From Gammaproteobacteria bacterium (GTDB taxonomy: Bacteria; Pseudomonadota; Gammaproteobacteria; Xanthomonadales; Wenzhouxiangellaceae), in NCBI GenBank assembly GCA_003565625.1, contig PXBD01000088.1:1-64000 (forward strand): a stretch of 64,000 bases of DNA, in the 5' to 3' direction. Both the position numbers and the translations under genes were made by a program. The notes below the pieces were generated by a model. That model searched no databases. It worked only from the letters and a program-made list of their open reading frames with translations, and had not been told where the DNA came from. Below, piece by piece: positions 1 to 9,032 of this stretch. The first letter of the stretch is position 1, and each line of letters begins with the position of its first letter.

Positions 1-196
1 AGGATTTGGTGCGAGTTCGGGCTTTTCTGCCTTCGATTGGGGCACAAACCCCTGCACGTGTAGCAGCATCCAGCCGGTTAGGGTGGGGAGGACCGCCTGA
101 AGGCCTCGCCACGCGTCGAACTGAAGCGGCGCCTCCCCGCCGCCACGCTGACGGAGCCACCGAATCTCGGTTTCCGGTTTCCGGAGAGGATGCAGG
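1..196. other. left-edge sequence without a supported gene
   Basis: This stretch lies downstream of queG. Open frames on the plus strand here run antisense into queG and have no recognisable domain or ribosome-binding site, so I treat them as shadows. It contains a short tandem of TTTCCGG near 170-186. I cannot tell whether a gene continues from outside the window. Confidence 0.4.
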
Positions 197-1273
197 TTAC
201 TGGTGTTGTCGCAACGCCCAATCGACATGCTCTTGGACCAGCGCGGAGGGATGGTCGGCGCGGGCCCGTAGCGCGTCCAGTACGGCAGGCGTGGTCGGGG
301 TATTGCCCAGGGCCACGGCGATATTGCGCAGCCAGCGCTCATGGCCGATGCGGCGAATGGCGGTACCCTCGGTGCGCTCGAGGAAAGTGGCCTCATTCCA
401 GCCGAACAACTCGACCAGGTCGCCGGCGTCCAGGTCCTGACGCGGCTGGAAATCATCCTCGCCGCTGAACCGGGCGTAGCGGTTCCAGGGGCAGACCATC
501 TGGCAATCATCGCAGCCGTAGATCCGGTTGCCCATGGCCGCTCGGAATTCCACCGGGATCGAGCCCTTGAGCTCGATGGTCAGATACGAGATGCAGCGCC
601 GCGCGTCGAGCTGATAGGGCGCGATGATGGCCCGGGTGGGGCACACGTCAATGCAGCGCCGGCAGGAGCCGCAGTGATCGCGCACCGGCTTGTCGGCCGG
701 CAAGGCCAGGTCGGTGTAGATCTCGCCGAGGAAAAACCAGGACCCGGCGTGGCGGTTGAGCAGGTTGGTGTGCTTGCCGATCCAGCCCAGGCCCGCTTTT
801 TCGGCCAGCGGTTTTTCCAGCACCGGGGCCGAATCGGTAAATACCCGATAGCCGATGGGCCCGATCGCCTGCTCGATGCGCTGGGCCAGTTTTTTCAGCC
901 GCGAGCGCAATACCTTGTGGTAATCGCGGCCGACCGCGTAGCGCGAAATGCAGGCCTTGTCGGGCTGTTCGATCAGTTCCTCGGCCGGGGTGGCGTCGGT
1001 CGGCAGATAGTCCATCCGGACCACGATCACCGAGCGCGTGCCGGGATGGAGGAGTTCCGGGCGGGAGCGCTTGCGTCCGTGTGCGGCCATCCAATCCATC
1101 TCGCCGTGCATGCCTTCGGCCAGCCAGGCATCCAGCCGGGTCTCGTGCTCGGTCAGGTCGGTATCGGCAATGCCCACCTGCTGGAACCCGAGCTCGCGGC
1201 CCCAGCGGCGGATCCTGTCCACCAATTCTGCCCGATCTGGATCGGCTGCACCTTGCGCGGAAGCTTCTGGCAT
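197..1273 (-). CDS. queG: epoxyqueuosine reductase QueG
   Basis: Cytoplasmic iron-sulfur, cobalamin-dependent enzyme that reduces epoxyqueuosine to queuosine in tRNA, the last step of queuosine synthesis. The 358-residue product matches the family length. A first 4Fe-4S cysteine set, CGSCRRCIDVCP, lies at residues 201-212. Further cysteines at 227, 254, 257 and 261 (CDDCQMVCPWN) supply the second cluster. The central FTDSAPVLEK and GWIGKHTNLL motifs are characteristic of QueG. It ends in TAA at 197-199. The gene lies back to back with a lipoprotein gene on the same strand, 30 bp away. Identification is secure from motifs and length. Confidence 0.95.
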   Translation of the reverse strand: MPEASAQGAADPDRAELVDRIRRWGRELGFQQVGIADTDLTEHETRLDAWLAEGMHGEMDWMAAHGRKRSRPELLHPGTRSVIVVRMDYLPTDATPAEELIEQPDKACISRYAVGRDYHKVLRSRLKKLAQRIEQAIGPIGYRVFTDSAPVLEKPLAEKAGLGWIGKHTNLLNRHAGSWFFLGEIYTDLALPADKPVRDHCGSCRRCIDVCPTRAIIAPYQLDARRCISYLTIELKGSIPVEFRAAMGNRIYGCDDCQMVCPWNRYARFSGEDDFQPRQDLDAGDLVELFGWNEATFLERTEGTAIRRIGHERWLRNIAVALGNTPTTPAVLDALRARADHPSALVQEHVDWALRQHQ

Positions 1274-1303
1274 CCGCGCAGTATATCGAAGCAGATCCGA
1301 GCC

Positions 1304-1945
1304 TTACCCTGGTCCGCAGTGAATCGCGATCCTGATTTCCTCGAAGGCGGGATCATCGAGCTCCTCGATCATCGAGCCTTGCCCCAGCACGCCGACGAAG
1401 GTCGCCTGACGGCCATCTGCGTGAACGCGTATGCCGGGTACCGAGTCGTCCGTGCCGGCGGTTCGGGCCGGCGCATGCAGCGGCCGTGAGATCATCGCCG
1501 GGTCACCTGGTGTCAGGCGATACATCGAGTAGTTGTAGAACCCGTCCTGCATGGTGAGCCCGACAATCTCTTGCTCATGGCCAGCAACTCCCCAGCTCTC
1601 GTCGGGATGAATCAGGCGCTGGACATTGAGTGTGGCCATTTCCCCGCCGAACGGAACGTAGTTCGAGGAGGCCGTGAACATCTGGGGCTCCCAGGGGTGA
1701 TCCGGGGACGGCTCGGTTATCGCCGTGCAGAATGGCGATAGCTCGACTTCGTGCGCTTCCCCCTGGAACTCGACCCACGCCCGCCCCGGACCGGGCATCG
1801 GCAGGTCGTGCAGTGACTCGCTGAACAGGGTGGCCGGTTCAGCGTTTGCGCCGGCTCGACCGTCGGGGTTATGGCCGTTGGCGGAATCGCCACAGCCGAC
1901 GATCCCAAGCGCGATAAAAAAAGCTAGACAGGGCGCATATTTCAT
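1304..1945 (-). CDS. hypothetical lipoprotein
   Basis: Unrecognised 213-residue predicted lipoprotein. The start at 1945 gives a clean lipoprotein signal peptide, MKYAPCLAFFIALGIVGC, with the acylated cysteine at about residue 18. The reading frame extends upstream of this point, but that extension would bury the signal peptide behind 40 residues. The mature part is Asp/Glu-rich, with no TM segment and no motif I can assign. It may share a transcript with queG downstream, 30 bp away. Its promoter would lie in the 106-bp gap shared with the divergent nnr gene. The function is unknown. Confidence 0.7.
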   Translation of the reverse strand: MKYAPCLAFFIALGIVGCGDSANGHNPDGRAGANAEPATLFSESLHDLPMPGPGRAWVEFQGEAHEVELSPFCTAITEPSPDHPWEPQMFTASSNYVPFGGEMATLNVQRLIHPDESWGVAGHEQEIVGLTMQDGFYNYSMYRLTPGDPAMISRPLHAPARTAGTDDSVPGIRVHADGRQATFVGVLGQGSMIEELDDPAFEEIRIAIHCGPG

Positions 1946-2038
1946 TGATAGAAGGTTCTCGTGATGTTTGCCAATACCCTGATTACGAATTTGCTCAGCG
2001 GTAACGGTCACCCGAACGAGTTGACGGCTTCCGGCCCC

Positions 2039-2044
2039 TATAAT
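2039..2044 (+). promoter_or_regulatory. candidate -10 box (TATAAT) for nnr
   Basis: A perfect TATAAT ends seven bases before the ATG at 2052, so transcription from it would begin at or next to the start codon. No good -35 box sits at 16-18 bp; the nearest, TTGACG at 2021-2026, is only 12 bp away. No Shine-Dalgarno sequence precedes the ATG, which fits a leaderless message. Confidence 0.35.
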
Positions 2045-2051
2045 CAGACTC

Positions 2052-3524
2052 ATGGACATCCGCAATCGACTGTATCGGGCTGATCAGGTTCGCGCGCTTG
2101 ACCAGATCGCTATCGAGCGTCACGGCATCCTCGGTTATGAGTTGATGCAGCGTGCAGGTGCGGAGGCTTTCGCGGCGCTGCGCGCGCGCTGGCGTGAGGC
2201 GCGCTGCCTCACGGTGTGCTGCGGCGGCGGCAATAACGGCGGCGACGGCTACGTGATCGCCCACCTGGCCCGCGAGGCCGGGATGGACGTGCAACTGATC
2301 GCGCTGAAGAATCCGGATGAACTGGCGGGTGATGCGGCCCGGGCGGCTGCCGACTGGCGGGAGGCGGGAGGCATCCTGGCGGATCCCGCCGATTCACTGA
2401 CCGGGCAGGTCATCGTCGATGCCCTGCTCGGCACCGGCCTGGACCGCCCTCCGGCCGGTGCCTACGCGCGCCTGATCGAGCGCATCAACAAAAGCGCCCG
2501 CCCGGTGCTGGCCGTTGACGTTCCCTCGGGCCTTGATGCCGATACGGGTATGCCGCTCCAGCCTGCTCTGCGTGCCGACCTGACCGTGACCTTTATCGGC
2601 AACAAGCGCGGCCTGTACACCGGCCAGGCCGGGCGCTGGTGTGGTCAGCGTCTGTATTTCGATCTGGAGACACCAAACGCGATCCATGAAACGGTGCCTG
2701 CCGATGCCTGGCTGCTGGACGCTGCGAGCCTGCCGGTCTGGCTGCCGCCGCGACCGCCCGACACCCACAAGGGTGATCTGGGCCATGTGCTGGTCGTTGG
2801 CGGCGATGCCGGTATGGCCGGGGCGCCGGTGCTGGCCGGTCGCGCCGCCCTGCGCACCGGGTCGGGACTGGTTACGCTGGCCACGCGTTCCGGCCACGCT
2901 GCCGCGGCGCTGGCGGTCCAGCCGGAACTGATGTGCCGGGCGGCCGAATCCCCGGAGGCGCTGGATCAGCTCATCGAAAACGCCGATGTGATTGGCCTGG
3001 GACCCGGTCTGGGCCAGAGCGACTGGTCCCAAGCGGTCTGGCAGCGGGCGTTGAGCGCTGATCTGGCGCTGGTTCTCGATGCCGATGGACTCAACCTGCT
3101 GGCCGGAGCCAATCGGTCTCCGGCCCTGTCGCGGGCCATTCTCACGCCGCACCCGGGCGAGGCGGCGCGCTTGCTGGGCTGCAGCACAGCCGACGTGCAG
3201 GCCGATCGCTTTGCTGCCGTTCGTGCCCTGGCAGAGCGCTACGGGGCGGTCGTGGTCCTGAAAGGCCACGGCACGCTGGTCAGCCAACCGGAAGGCCAGC
3301 TTGCCGTCTGCCCTTACGGCAACCCGGCGATGGCCTCGGCCGGCATGGGGGATGCCCTGACCGGGATCATCGCCAGCCTAATCGGGCAGGGCCTGGAGCC
3401 GTACGAGGCGGCCTGCTGCGGGGTGCTGGTGCATGCGCTGGCCGGCGATCGCGCTGCCATCGGTCGCCGCCAGATTCTGGCCACCGACCTGATCGACCGC
3501 CTGGCCGACGTGCTTCCGGCATGA
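2052..3524 (+). CDS. nnr: bifunctional NAD(P)HX epimerase / ADP-dependent dehydratase
   Basis: Repairs hydrated NADH and NADPH: an N-terminal YjeF_N epimerase interconverts the R and S hydrates, and a C-terminal ribokinase-like domain dehydrates the S form using ADP. The product has 490 residues, as in E. coli Nnr. The epimerase half (about 1-220) carries the GGGNNGGDG motif. The dehydratase half (about 230-490) has GLGPGLGQ, LDADGLNLLA, TPHPGEAARLLG, VLKGHGTL and the late NPAMASAGMGDALTG. It overlaps tsaE by 4 bp (ATGA), the widespread nnr-tsaE pairing. Both halves look intact. Confidence 0.95.
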   Translation: MDIRNRLYRADQVRALDQIAIERHGILGYELMQRAGAEAFAALRARWREARCLTVCCGGGNNGGDGYVIAHLAREAGMDVQLIALKNPDELAGDAARAAADWREAGGILADPADSLTGQVIVDALLGTGLDRPPAGAYARLIERINKSARPVLAVDVPSGLDADTGMPLQPALRADLTVTFIGNKRGLYTGQAGRWCGQRLYFDLETPNAIHETVPADAWLLDAASLPVWLPPRPPDTHKGDLGHVLVVGGDAGMAGAPVLAGRAALRTGSGLVTLATRSGHAAAALAVQPELMCRAAESPEALDQLIENADVIGLGPGLGQSDWSQAVWQRALSADLALVLDADGLNLLAGANRSPALSRAILTPHPGEAARLLGCSTADVQADRFAAVRALAERYGAVVVLKGHGTLVSQPEGQLAVCPYGNPAMASAGMGDALTGIIASLIGQGLEPYEAACCGVLVHALAGDRAAIGRRQILATDLIDRLADVLPA

Positions 3525-3937
3525 GCGAAACCTTCATTTTGCCCACCGAGCAGGACATGCTCGATTTCGGTCTGCCGCTGGCCGCGCGCATGGCCGACGG
3601 CGGTGTGGTGTATCTGTCCGGCGACCTGGGCGTGGGCAAAACCACGCTGGTGCGCGGCTTGCTGCGCGCCATGGGGCATCAAGGCCGAGTCAAAAGCCCC
3701 AGCTACGGGTTGATCGAAAGCTATGAGGTCGACGGGCTCGAGGTTCATCACCTGGATCTCTACCGGCTGGGTGATGCCGAGGAGATCGAATACCTAGGCA
3801 TCGCCGACCTGCTCGACGGGCGCAGCCTGCTGCTGGTCGAATGGGCGGAGAAGGGCGCCGGTTTTTTGCCGCCGGCCACGCTGCAAATCCGGATTGAGGA
3901 TCTCCCGGACCAGAGTCGCCGGCTGACGCTTCAGTAG
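3521..3937 (+). CDS. tsaE: tRNA threonylcarbamoyladenosine biosynthesis ATPase TsaE
   Basis: P-loop ATPase that works with TsaB, TsaC and TsaD to make the t6A37 modification of ANN-decoding tRNAs. The 138-residue product has the Walker A motif GDLGVGKTT at residues 34-42, the SPSYGLIESYE segment, HLDLYRLGD, and a late LLLVEWAEKG. These are all in the usual TsaE order. Its ATG overlaps the stop of nnr by 4 bp, so translation is probably coupled. In other gammaproteobacteria amiB and mutL often follow; here a DUF1499 gene follows after an 88-bp gap. Confidence 0.95.
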   Translation: MSETFILPTEQDMLDFGLPLAARMADGGVVYLSGDLGVGKTTLVRGLLRAMGHQGRVKSPSYGLIESYEVDGLEVHHLDLYRLGDAEEIEYLGIADLLDGRSLLLVEWAEKGAGFLPPATLQIRIEDLPDQSRRLTLQ

Positions 3938-4025
3938 CCGCGGCGATATGACCCGACGCCGAGCGCAGGCCTGTGCCATGATCACAGCATTCGGCTGAAG
4001 ACAACTACCGAGAGGCAGAATCACC

Positions 4026-4754
4026 ATGATGAACAACCTCGCTCGACTCGTTTTGATCACCGCCGTGATCGCCCTGTTGCTGTTGCTGGTGGCCGGTCCC
4101 GGCACACGATTGGAATTCTGGGACTTCCGCTTCGGCTTCACCCTGATGCGCTGGGCGGTCTACCTGGGCGCCGGCAGCGCCGTCGTCGCGCTGATCGTGC
4201 TCATCATCCCGAAGTTTCGCGCCGGGCGGACGGGCTTGCTGGCGCTGGCCCTGCTGGCGGGCATCGGCGTTGCCGCGATCCCGGCCTGGCAGCTCAGCCA
4301 GGTCCGCAGCCTGCCGATGATCCACGACATCACCACCGATGTCGTCGACCCACCGGCGTTCCAGGCGATCCTGCCGCTGCGCGCTGATGCACCCAATCCG
4401 CCGGAATACGAAGGCGAGGAAATTGCCCGCCAGCAGCGCGAGGCCTACCCGGAGATCCAGCCGCTGGTGACCGATGCCTACCCGGCCATCGTTTTCGAAC
4501 ACGCGCTGGAGACCGCGCGTGCTCAGGGCTGGGACATCGTCGCGGCCGATCCCGAGCGTGCGATGATCGAGGCCACCGACACGACGTTCTGGTTCGGCTT
4601 CCAGGATGATGTGGTGATTCGAGTGTCCGCCGAAGGCGAGGGCGCCCGGGTCGACGTGCGCTCCAAATCGCGCGTCGGTCTGAGTGACGTGGGCGCTAAC
4701 GCGGCGCGCATTCGGGTGTTCATGGAGCGGCTGGACGAGCGGCTGCACAACTAG
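4026..4754 (+). CDS. DUF1499 domain membrane protein
   Basis: Protein of 242 residues with three hydrophobic segments at about 6-24, 38-60 and 70-86, followed by a soluble DUF1499 domain. The family shows in the IHDITTD motif near residue 100 and the closing SKSRVGLSDVGANAARIRVF near 215-235. The biochemical role of DUF1499 proteins is not established. The start is the first of two adjacent ATG codons, with AGAGG about 10 bases upstream. It lies 88 bp after tsaE and faces the outer-membrane protein gene to its right. Confidence 0.8.
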   Translation: MMNNLARLVLITAVIALLLLLVAGPGTRLEFWDFRFGFTLMRWAVYLGAGSAVVALIVLIIPKFRAGRTGLLALALLAGIGVAAIPAWQLSQVRSLPMIHDITTDVVDPPAFQAILPLRADAPNPPEYEGEEIARQQREAYPEIQPLVTDAYPAIVFEHALETARAQGWDIVAADPERAMIEATDTTFWFGFQDDVVIRVSAEGEGARVDVRSKSRVGLSDVGANAARIRVFMERLDERLHN

Positions 4755-4819
4755 CCGTACGGATACGACGGGTCCGCGTCGGCCGGATGGACCATGGCGA
4801 AGCTTCTTGGTCGGTCAGG

Positions 4820-5482
4820 TCAGAAAAGCCAGCCAAACTCGAAACGATAGGCATCGAAATCCGGGTCTGCGCCCTTCCCGCTATCAATGGTGATTCGCTC
4901 CCATCCTGCCCGGGCGAACATGCCGCCGGTGAACTCGTAGCGTAGGCCCGCACCCATATTCCAGCTGAAGTTGGTGTCGCTATAGGTCGAGTAAAAGTCG
5001 CTGCAAATGTAACCCCACCAGGGATCCCACCAGCAATCGACCACTGGAGCGCCATCACTGACGTTCGAATCAATATAAGTCCAGCCAATGCCAGCCTGGA
5101 GGTAGGGTGTGAACGCGGCATCCAAGATATTCCAGACGCCCTTGATCTGTCCGGTGAAGGCCGACAGACGGTGATCGATCGCCACCAGCCCCTGATTTTC
5201 GGTGTCGAGCACCGCATCGTAGTCGGCACGGAACAGGGAAGCATCGAAATGCAGGGCCAGATTCGCCGTGAAGTTATAACCGGCACTAAACCCCACCCCG
5301 AGACCGCTATCAATGTCGAGGGACGACTGGTTGTCGCCTCGAGCCCTCTCCGAGCCGGTCAGGTACAGACCGGTACTCACCTCCCAGCGACCCTCACGGC
5401 TGTAATCGCCAGAATTCCACTGCGCCTGGGACGCAAGCGGGAAAACACAGAGAATCAGTAGTACAGACTGAACGATCCGCAT
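4820..5482 (-). CDS. outer-membrane beta-barrel protein (OmpA/opacity-like fold)
   Basis: Secreted protein of 220 residues with a Sec signal peptide (MRIVQSVLLILCVFPLASQAQ) and alternating hydrophobic strands typical of a small eight-stranded barrel. Examples are GLGVGFSAGYNF, FTPYLQAGIGW and WNMGAGLRYEF, and the last residue is the terminal Phe (FGWLF) recognised by the Bam complex. The start at 5482 was chosen because AAGGAAA lies just upstream and gives the natural signal peptide. A loop at about 150-165 is rich in Trp, Cys and Tyr (DCWWDPWWGYICSDFY), unusual for the family. The function is unknown; a structural or adhesive role is possible. Confidence 0.7.
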   Translation of the reverse strand: MRIVQSVLLILCVFPLASQAQWNSGDYSREGRWEVSTGLYLTGSERARGDNQSSLDIDSGLGVGFSAGYNFTANLALHFDASLFRADYDAVLDTENQGLVAIDHRLSAFTGQIKGVWNILDAAFTPYLQAGIGWTYIDSNVSDGAPVVDCWWDPWWGYICSDFYSTYSDTNFSWNMGAGLRYEFTGGMFARAGWERITIDSGKGADPDFDAYRFEFGWLF

Positions 5483-5515
5483 ATTGGATTTCCTTAGCAA
5501 AGCGATGGCTGAAGA

Positions 5516-5950
5516 TTAGCGGCCGAAGAGCTTCCCGGCCATGGCCATGGCGCCGCTGACGCCACCGAGCGAATCGAGTGTGCCACCGGAAGATGCCTTG
5601 TCGATCATTTCGGGAACCGCACCTTGCAGGCCTTCCAGGGCAGTTTCCTGATCAAGCCCCAGCCCCGCGGCGAAACGCTGGATATCTCCGCCGTCAAACA
5701 TCGACGTCAGCTGACCAATATCAATGCCGGCATTGCCTCCATCGCCCAACCAGGACTGGGCCAGCGAGGCCAGACCACTGCCCTGCATTTTCTTGAGCAT
5801 CGCTCCGAGATCAACGCTCGTGCCGTCACCCGGCATTAACTGCGCGAGCGCGCCCATGATCTGCTCCGACGAAAGCGAGCTTGCCTGCTGTTCGCCAAGC
5901 CGGGATTGAAACGCCTGTGCACCAAGTCGCAAAATCTCCTGAATATCCAT
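5516..5950 (-). CDS. DUF937/YidB-like small protein
   Basis: Protein of 144 residues with no signal peptide and no TM segment. It is Gly/Ala/Leu/Gln-rich with repeated small helices such as ALAQLMPGDG, GLASLAQSWLGDGG and IDIGQLTSMF. This resembles the DUF937/YidB family of unknown function. The start at 5950 follows an excellent ribosome-binding site (AAGGTGG, about 7 bases upstream). A longer in-frame start at 6007 has no such support. It is 33 bp from the barrel gene on the same strand, so the two may be co-transcribed. Confidence 0.65.
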   Translation of the reverse strand: MDIQEILRLGAQAFQSRLGEQQASSLSSEQIMGALAQLMPGDGTSVDLGAMLKKMQGSGLASLAQSWLGDGGNAGIDIGQLTSMFDGGDIQRFAAGLGLDQETALEGLQGAVPEMIDKASSGGTLDSLGGVSGAMAMAGKLFGR

Positions 5951-6066
5951 GCAAATCCACCTTGTAAAAAATCTAGTGTAGGTAATAGCCGCAGCGCGAA
6001 CTGTCAACTCTCGTCAATTCAGAGTAGATGTTTTTTAGCGCCCGTTCGTCTTGATTTTCCGGACGA

Positions 6067-7647
6067 TCAAAACATCAGTTCCAGATTGGTGTGGAATATC
6101 AACCCGTTTCCACCCAGCACGAAGGGCACGCTGGAGTAGCCGACCGGTGAATCGTTGAGATACAGCAGTTCTCCATTCACGCGGAACAGGCGGCGCTGGT
6201 TGGGATACCAGTTCAGCCCCGCGGACAGATCCCACGGGTCGCCGTACTCACCGAAGATTTTCGAGCCGGCCACGTAGGCCTGCAGCGTTTTTGGCCTCAG
6301 CATGGTACCGACCTGCAGCTGGAAGCCGTGATCGAACAACTCGTCCACCGGGACGTCGCCGGTGGTGGCAAAGCGGTCCACCCAGCGCCAGTAGTACTCG
6401 CCTTCCACGGACCAGCCGCGGTACTTCCAGCCGGCATCCAGCGCGGCCATCATGTAGGTTGCGCGATTGACCCGGCCGTCCGTCCCGAAGGCGCCAGGCT
6501 GGAACAGCAAGGTGCCATCAGACAACCGAATCTGCGCATTTTCCACACTCTCGGTACCTGGCTGGCTCTGACGATCTTCACGCGAATGGGTGAAAGCAAT
6601 ACCGAAGCTCGTGGCTGGAGTCTCGTGAAACTCGAAGTCCCCGAATCCGCCGGCCGGGCCAAAGTCGCCCTGCGGCGTCCACCACAACGCGCCGGAGAAG
6701 GTGTTGATGCCGTCGTCCAGCTGATTGGCGCCGATGCCGACCTGGCTCAGGTTGTTTCCGACCATGACCCGGTAGTTCAGGTTGTTCTCCAGTGCGCCGG
6801 AGGCCCAGATGCCGGAGGTGTAGCTGGGTCTGAAGAATTCATCGGCGATCGTGCGATGGTCGACCTTGTTCCAGAACGGGAAGGTTCCACGCAGAGTCCG
6901 TGTGCCCGGCAGCCCGCCGATGCCAACGCCGATATCCAGCGCCCGGGATACCCGGTAGCTCATGTTGCCGGCGACGACCACCGAGGCCGGTTCGCCCTGA
7001 TTGGCATTGGACGTCCAGAGATAAAAGTTGTACCGGAACGAGGGATCGAACAGCCAACCCTTGAAGTACAGGTTGATCTTGTTCAGCTGAAAGTCGTTAC
7101 GCTGATTGATTTCGCGTTCGCGGCCAAAGGCGTCGACGAAGGTGTCATCCAGCCCCTGCTGGTTGAGATAGCGAACATAGGCCCAGGCGCTGAAGTTCAG
7201 ATCGCCGTGCGGGGTATCAGCCACTTTGAAACCCTGTCCACCCGGTTGAAACAGGCCGTAGCTATCCTGGCCGGGCGTCGTGTCAACCGGCGGCGCGGTG
7301 CGCGGCCCGGTAACGTGCTCGGCGCCAACGAGTGCGGGCTCTTGCCCGGCGCCATCGGCCGACCGGCCGACCGGCGCCACGCGCTGCTGATCGTCTGTCG
7401 GCGGTTCCTCTGCGCTTCGGTGACTCTCGAGTTCCCTGATCCGCGCATCGCGTTCGGCGAGTTCTCGTTCCAGTTCGTGCTGGCGCGCTTCCAGCGCCTC
7501 CAGACGGGCGAGGACTTCCTCGGCGACGGAAGAGGCAGGTTCCGCTGCGGCGGCACTGAAGGGGAGGGCTGCGATGACACTCAGCACCAGCAGCCGGGTA
7601 AAGGCGGCGCGTAGGCTTTGCGCCACATTCAAACAACATGGTTCCAT
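6067..7647 (-). CDS. DcaP-like outer-membrane porin with N-terminal coiled coil
   Basis: Outer-membrane protein of 526 residues. After a signal peptide ending near AAAAEP there is a coiled-coil segment (about 40-75: EEVLARLEALEARQHELE) with heptad Leu and Glu. A linker of about 60 residues follows, then a long barrel opening with DLNFSAWAYVRYLNQQ and ending in Phe (LELMF). A coiled coil before a barrel is the plan of the DcaP/Porin_O_P group, whose characterised members move dicarboxylates and other small anions. GAGAG lies 6 bases before the ATG. It is last in a three-gene run, 35 bp after the OprD-type porin. The substrate is unknown. Confidence 0.75.
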   Translation of the reverse strand: MEPCCLNVAQSLRAAFTRLLVLSVIAALPFSAAAAEPASSVAEEVLARLEALEARQHELERELAERDARIRELESHRSAEEPPTDDQQRVAPVGRSADGAGQEPALVGAEHVTGPRTAPPVDTTPGQDSYGLFQPGGQGFKVADTPHGDLNFSAWAYVRYLNQQGLDDTFVDAFGREREINQRNDFQLNKINLYFKGWLFDPSFRYNFYLWTSNANQGEPASVVVAGNMSYRVSRALDIGVGIGGLPGTRTLRGTFPFWNKVDHRTIADEFFRPSYTSGIWASGALENNLNYRVMVGNNLSQVGIGANQLDDGINTFSGALWWTPQGDFGPAGGFGDFEFHETPATSFGIAFTHSREDRQSQPGTESVENAQIRLSDGTLLFQPGAFGTDGRVNRATYMMAALDAGWKYRGWSVEGEYYWRWVDRFATTGDVPVDELFDHGFQLQVGTMLRPKTLQAYVAGSKIFGEYGDPWDLSAGLNWYPNQRRLFRVNGELLYLNDSPVGYSSVPFVLGGNGLIFHTNLELMF

Positions 7648-7682
7648 GAAAATCTCTCGTTGGTGTGCTGCGGGATTCGTCT

Positions 7683-9032
7683 CTAACCTGAAAACAGGTC
7701 AAATTCATAGTTGAGGATGATTCGGAAATCGAAAAAATCGTTCCCTTTGGCCATTTCATTTCCCTGGAGGTACGCTCTCTGATCGACATACGCTGCGCGT
7801 ACACGAATCCAAAGCCTTTCCGCCCACTGTTCACGCAGGCGGTAATCCACCGTCAGGTTGTACTCGGTCTGGTCGGGGCTGGAGTTGATTCCGCTATCAG
7901 GGGTATCACCATGCACGATATTGGCAAACAGGCTGAGATCGCCCGATCCGATGCGGCCAAAGTCATAAGAGATTCCCAGCAGCAAGGCGTCCTCGCCCGC
8001 CCGATCGAAATCCTCAACAATTACCGACAGGTAATTCGCAGGGTTGCCATACGGCTTCTGAATCCCTTTATTGCTGCTGGTAGTACTGAGTGCGGTCCGC
8101 CAAGCCCAGGGCCCTTGTTGTAATTCTAGCTTCGCCGAAGCCATCGAGGTAGCGAATTGCCCAATCAATTCCTGGCCGTGACTGCGTTGGTCGGTATATT
8201 GAACAGAGGCTTTCAGCGTCCTCATCTCATCGAGGACGATGGGGTACTCGGCTGTTCCATACAGTGTGCGGAACGTTTCGAAAGAGTGCTGGTAGAGCAC
8301 TCCGACTGTTGCGCCTTCGGTTGTTTTGTAGCGCCCACCTGCAAACGCCAGTCCTTCACCGCTTCCCGGCGCGCCAGCCGCTTCAGACATGCTGATGAAC
8401 GAATCGTCATTTTTGCGCTTGATCCCGTCAACGTATCCGGTCATGTAGGCAAAGCCGGTGGATGACAGATTGCCCAGTGCGATCGCTTCAAAGGTGTTTG
8501 GCACCATGCGAATATCGTGGGCGCCCAGGTAGGGCAAGTCCAGACGTTGGCGGCCTAGCCTGATGCCGGAATCATCCGTGAGGCGAACATCCAGGCTCGC
8601 CTCGGCCAGCACGGAAAACGATTCCGGCCCGGGCTTGAAAAGCTGTGATCCGTCTTTATCGCTGGGTCCGTACAGCTTTTGTGAGGCATGGACTGCAGCT
8701 GATAGTCGGAAACGATCAAGCCACCAGCCAGACTCATAGCCTATGGCGCCGCCAAGAGCCAGCCCCGAGGTGTCTGCGCCTGCTTCCCTGTTTCGGTTCA
8801 GCAGGTAGCTCCGAGGCTTTACCGTCAGTCTGCTGCCATCGACAAAGCCGGGGCGGTCTCGCGGAGCCGGGAAAACAGGCTCGAGGCCACTTTGCTGATT
8901 AGGCTCGCGATCGATGATGTTGGGAGCAGATTGGGCGTGCAGCTGGGGCACTACGGATGCTGCCGCCACTATGGCAATGGTTCCAGAATATCGCTGAAAC
9001 CCGATCAGGCAAGCACGGAATCTGTTACGCAC
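7683..9032 (-). CDS. OprD-family outer-membrane porin
   Basis: Protein of 449 residues with an N-terminal signal peptide ending near QLHAQ and an 18-strand-type barrel. OprD hallmarks are the early SRLTVKPRSYLLNRNRE segment (about 66-82) and the RLGRQRLDLPYLGAHDIRMVPNTFEA stretch split over about 155-180. Others are the FAGGRYKTTEG strand and the closing LWIRVRAAYVDQ region. OprD proteins admit specific substrates such as amino acids or aromatic acids. The start overlaps the end of the upstream amidohydrolase gene by 8 bp, so the two are translationally linked. This implies that the porin's substrate may be related to that hydrolase. Confidence 0.85.
   Translation of the reverse strand: MRNRFRACLIGFQRYSGTIAIVAAASVVPQLHAQSAPNIIDREPNQQSGLEPVFPAPRDRPGFVDGSRLTVKPRSYLLNRNREAGADTSGLALGGAIGYESGWWLDRFRLSAAVHASQKLYGPSDKDGSQLFKPGPESFSVLAEASLDVRLTDDSGIRLGRQRLDLPYLGAHDIRMVPNTFEAIALGNLSSTGFAYMTGYVDGIKRKNDDSFISMSEAAGAPGSGEGLAFAGGRYKTTEGATVGVLYQHSFETFRTLYGTAEYPIVLDEMRTLKASVQYTDQRSHGQELIGQFATSMASAKLELQQGPWAWRTALSTTSSNKGIQKPYGNPANYLSVIVEDFDRAGEDALLLGISYDFGRIGSGDLSLFANIVHGDTPDSGINSSPDQTEYNLTVDYRLREQWAERLWIRVRAAYVDQRAYLQGNEMAKGNDFFDFRIILNYEFDLFSG

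Noticed and set aside
6-440. Plus-strand open frame at the left edge
   Set aside because: Most of it is antisense to queG. The rest has no domain, and the composition is rich in Arg/Ser/Ala as expected of a shadow.
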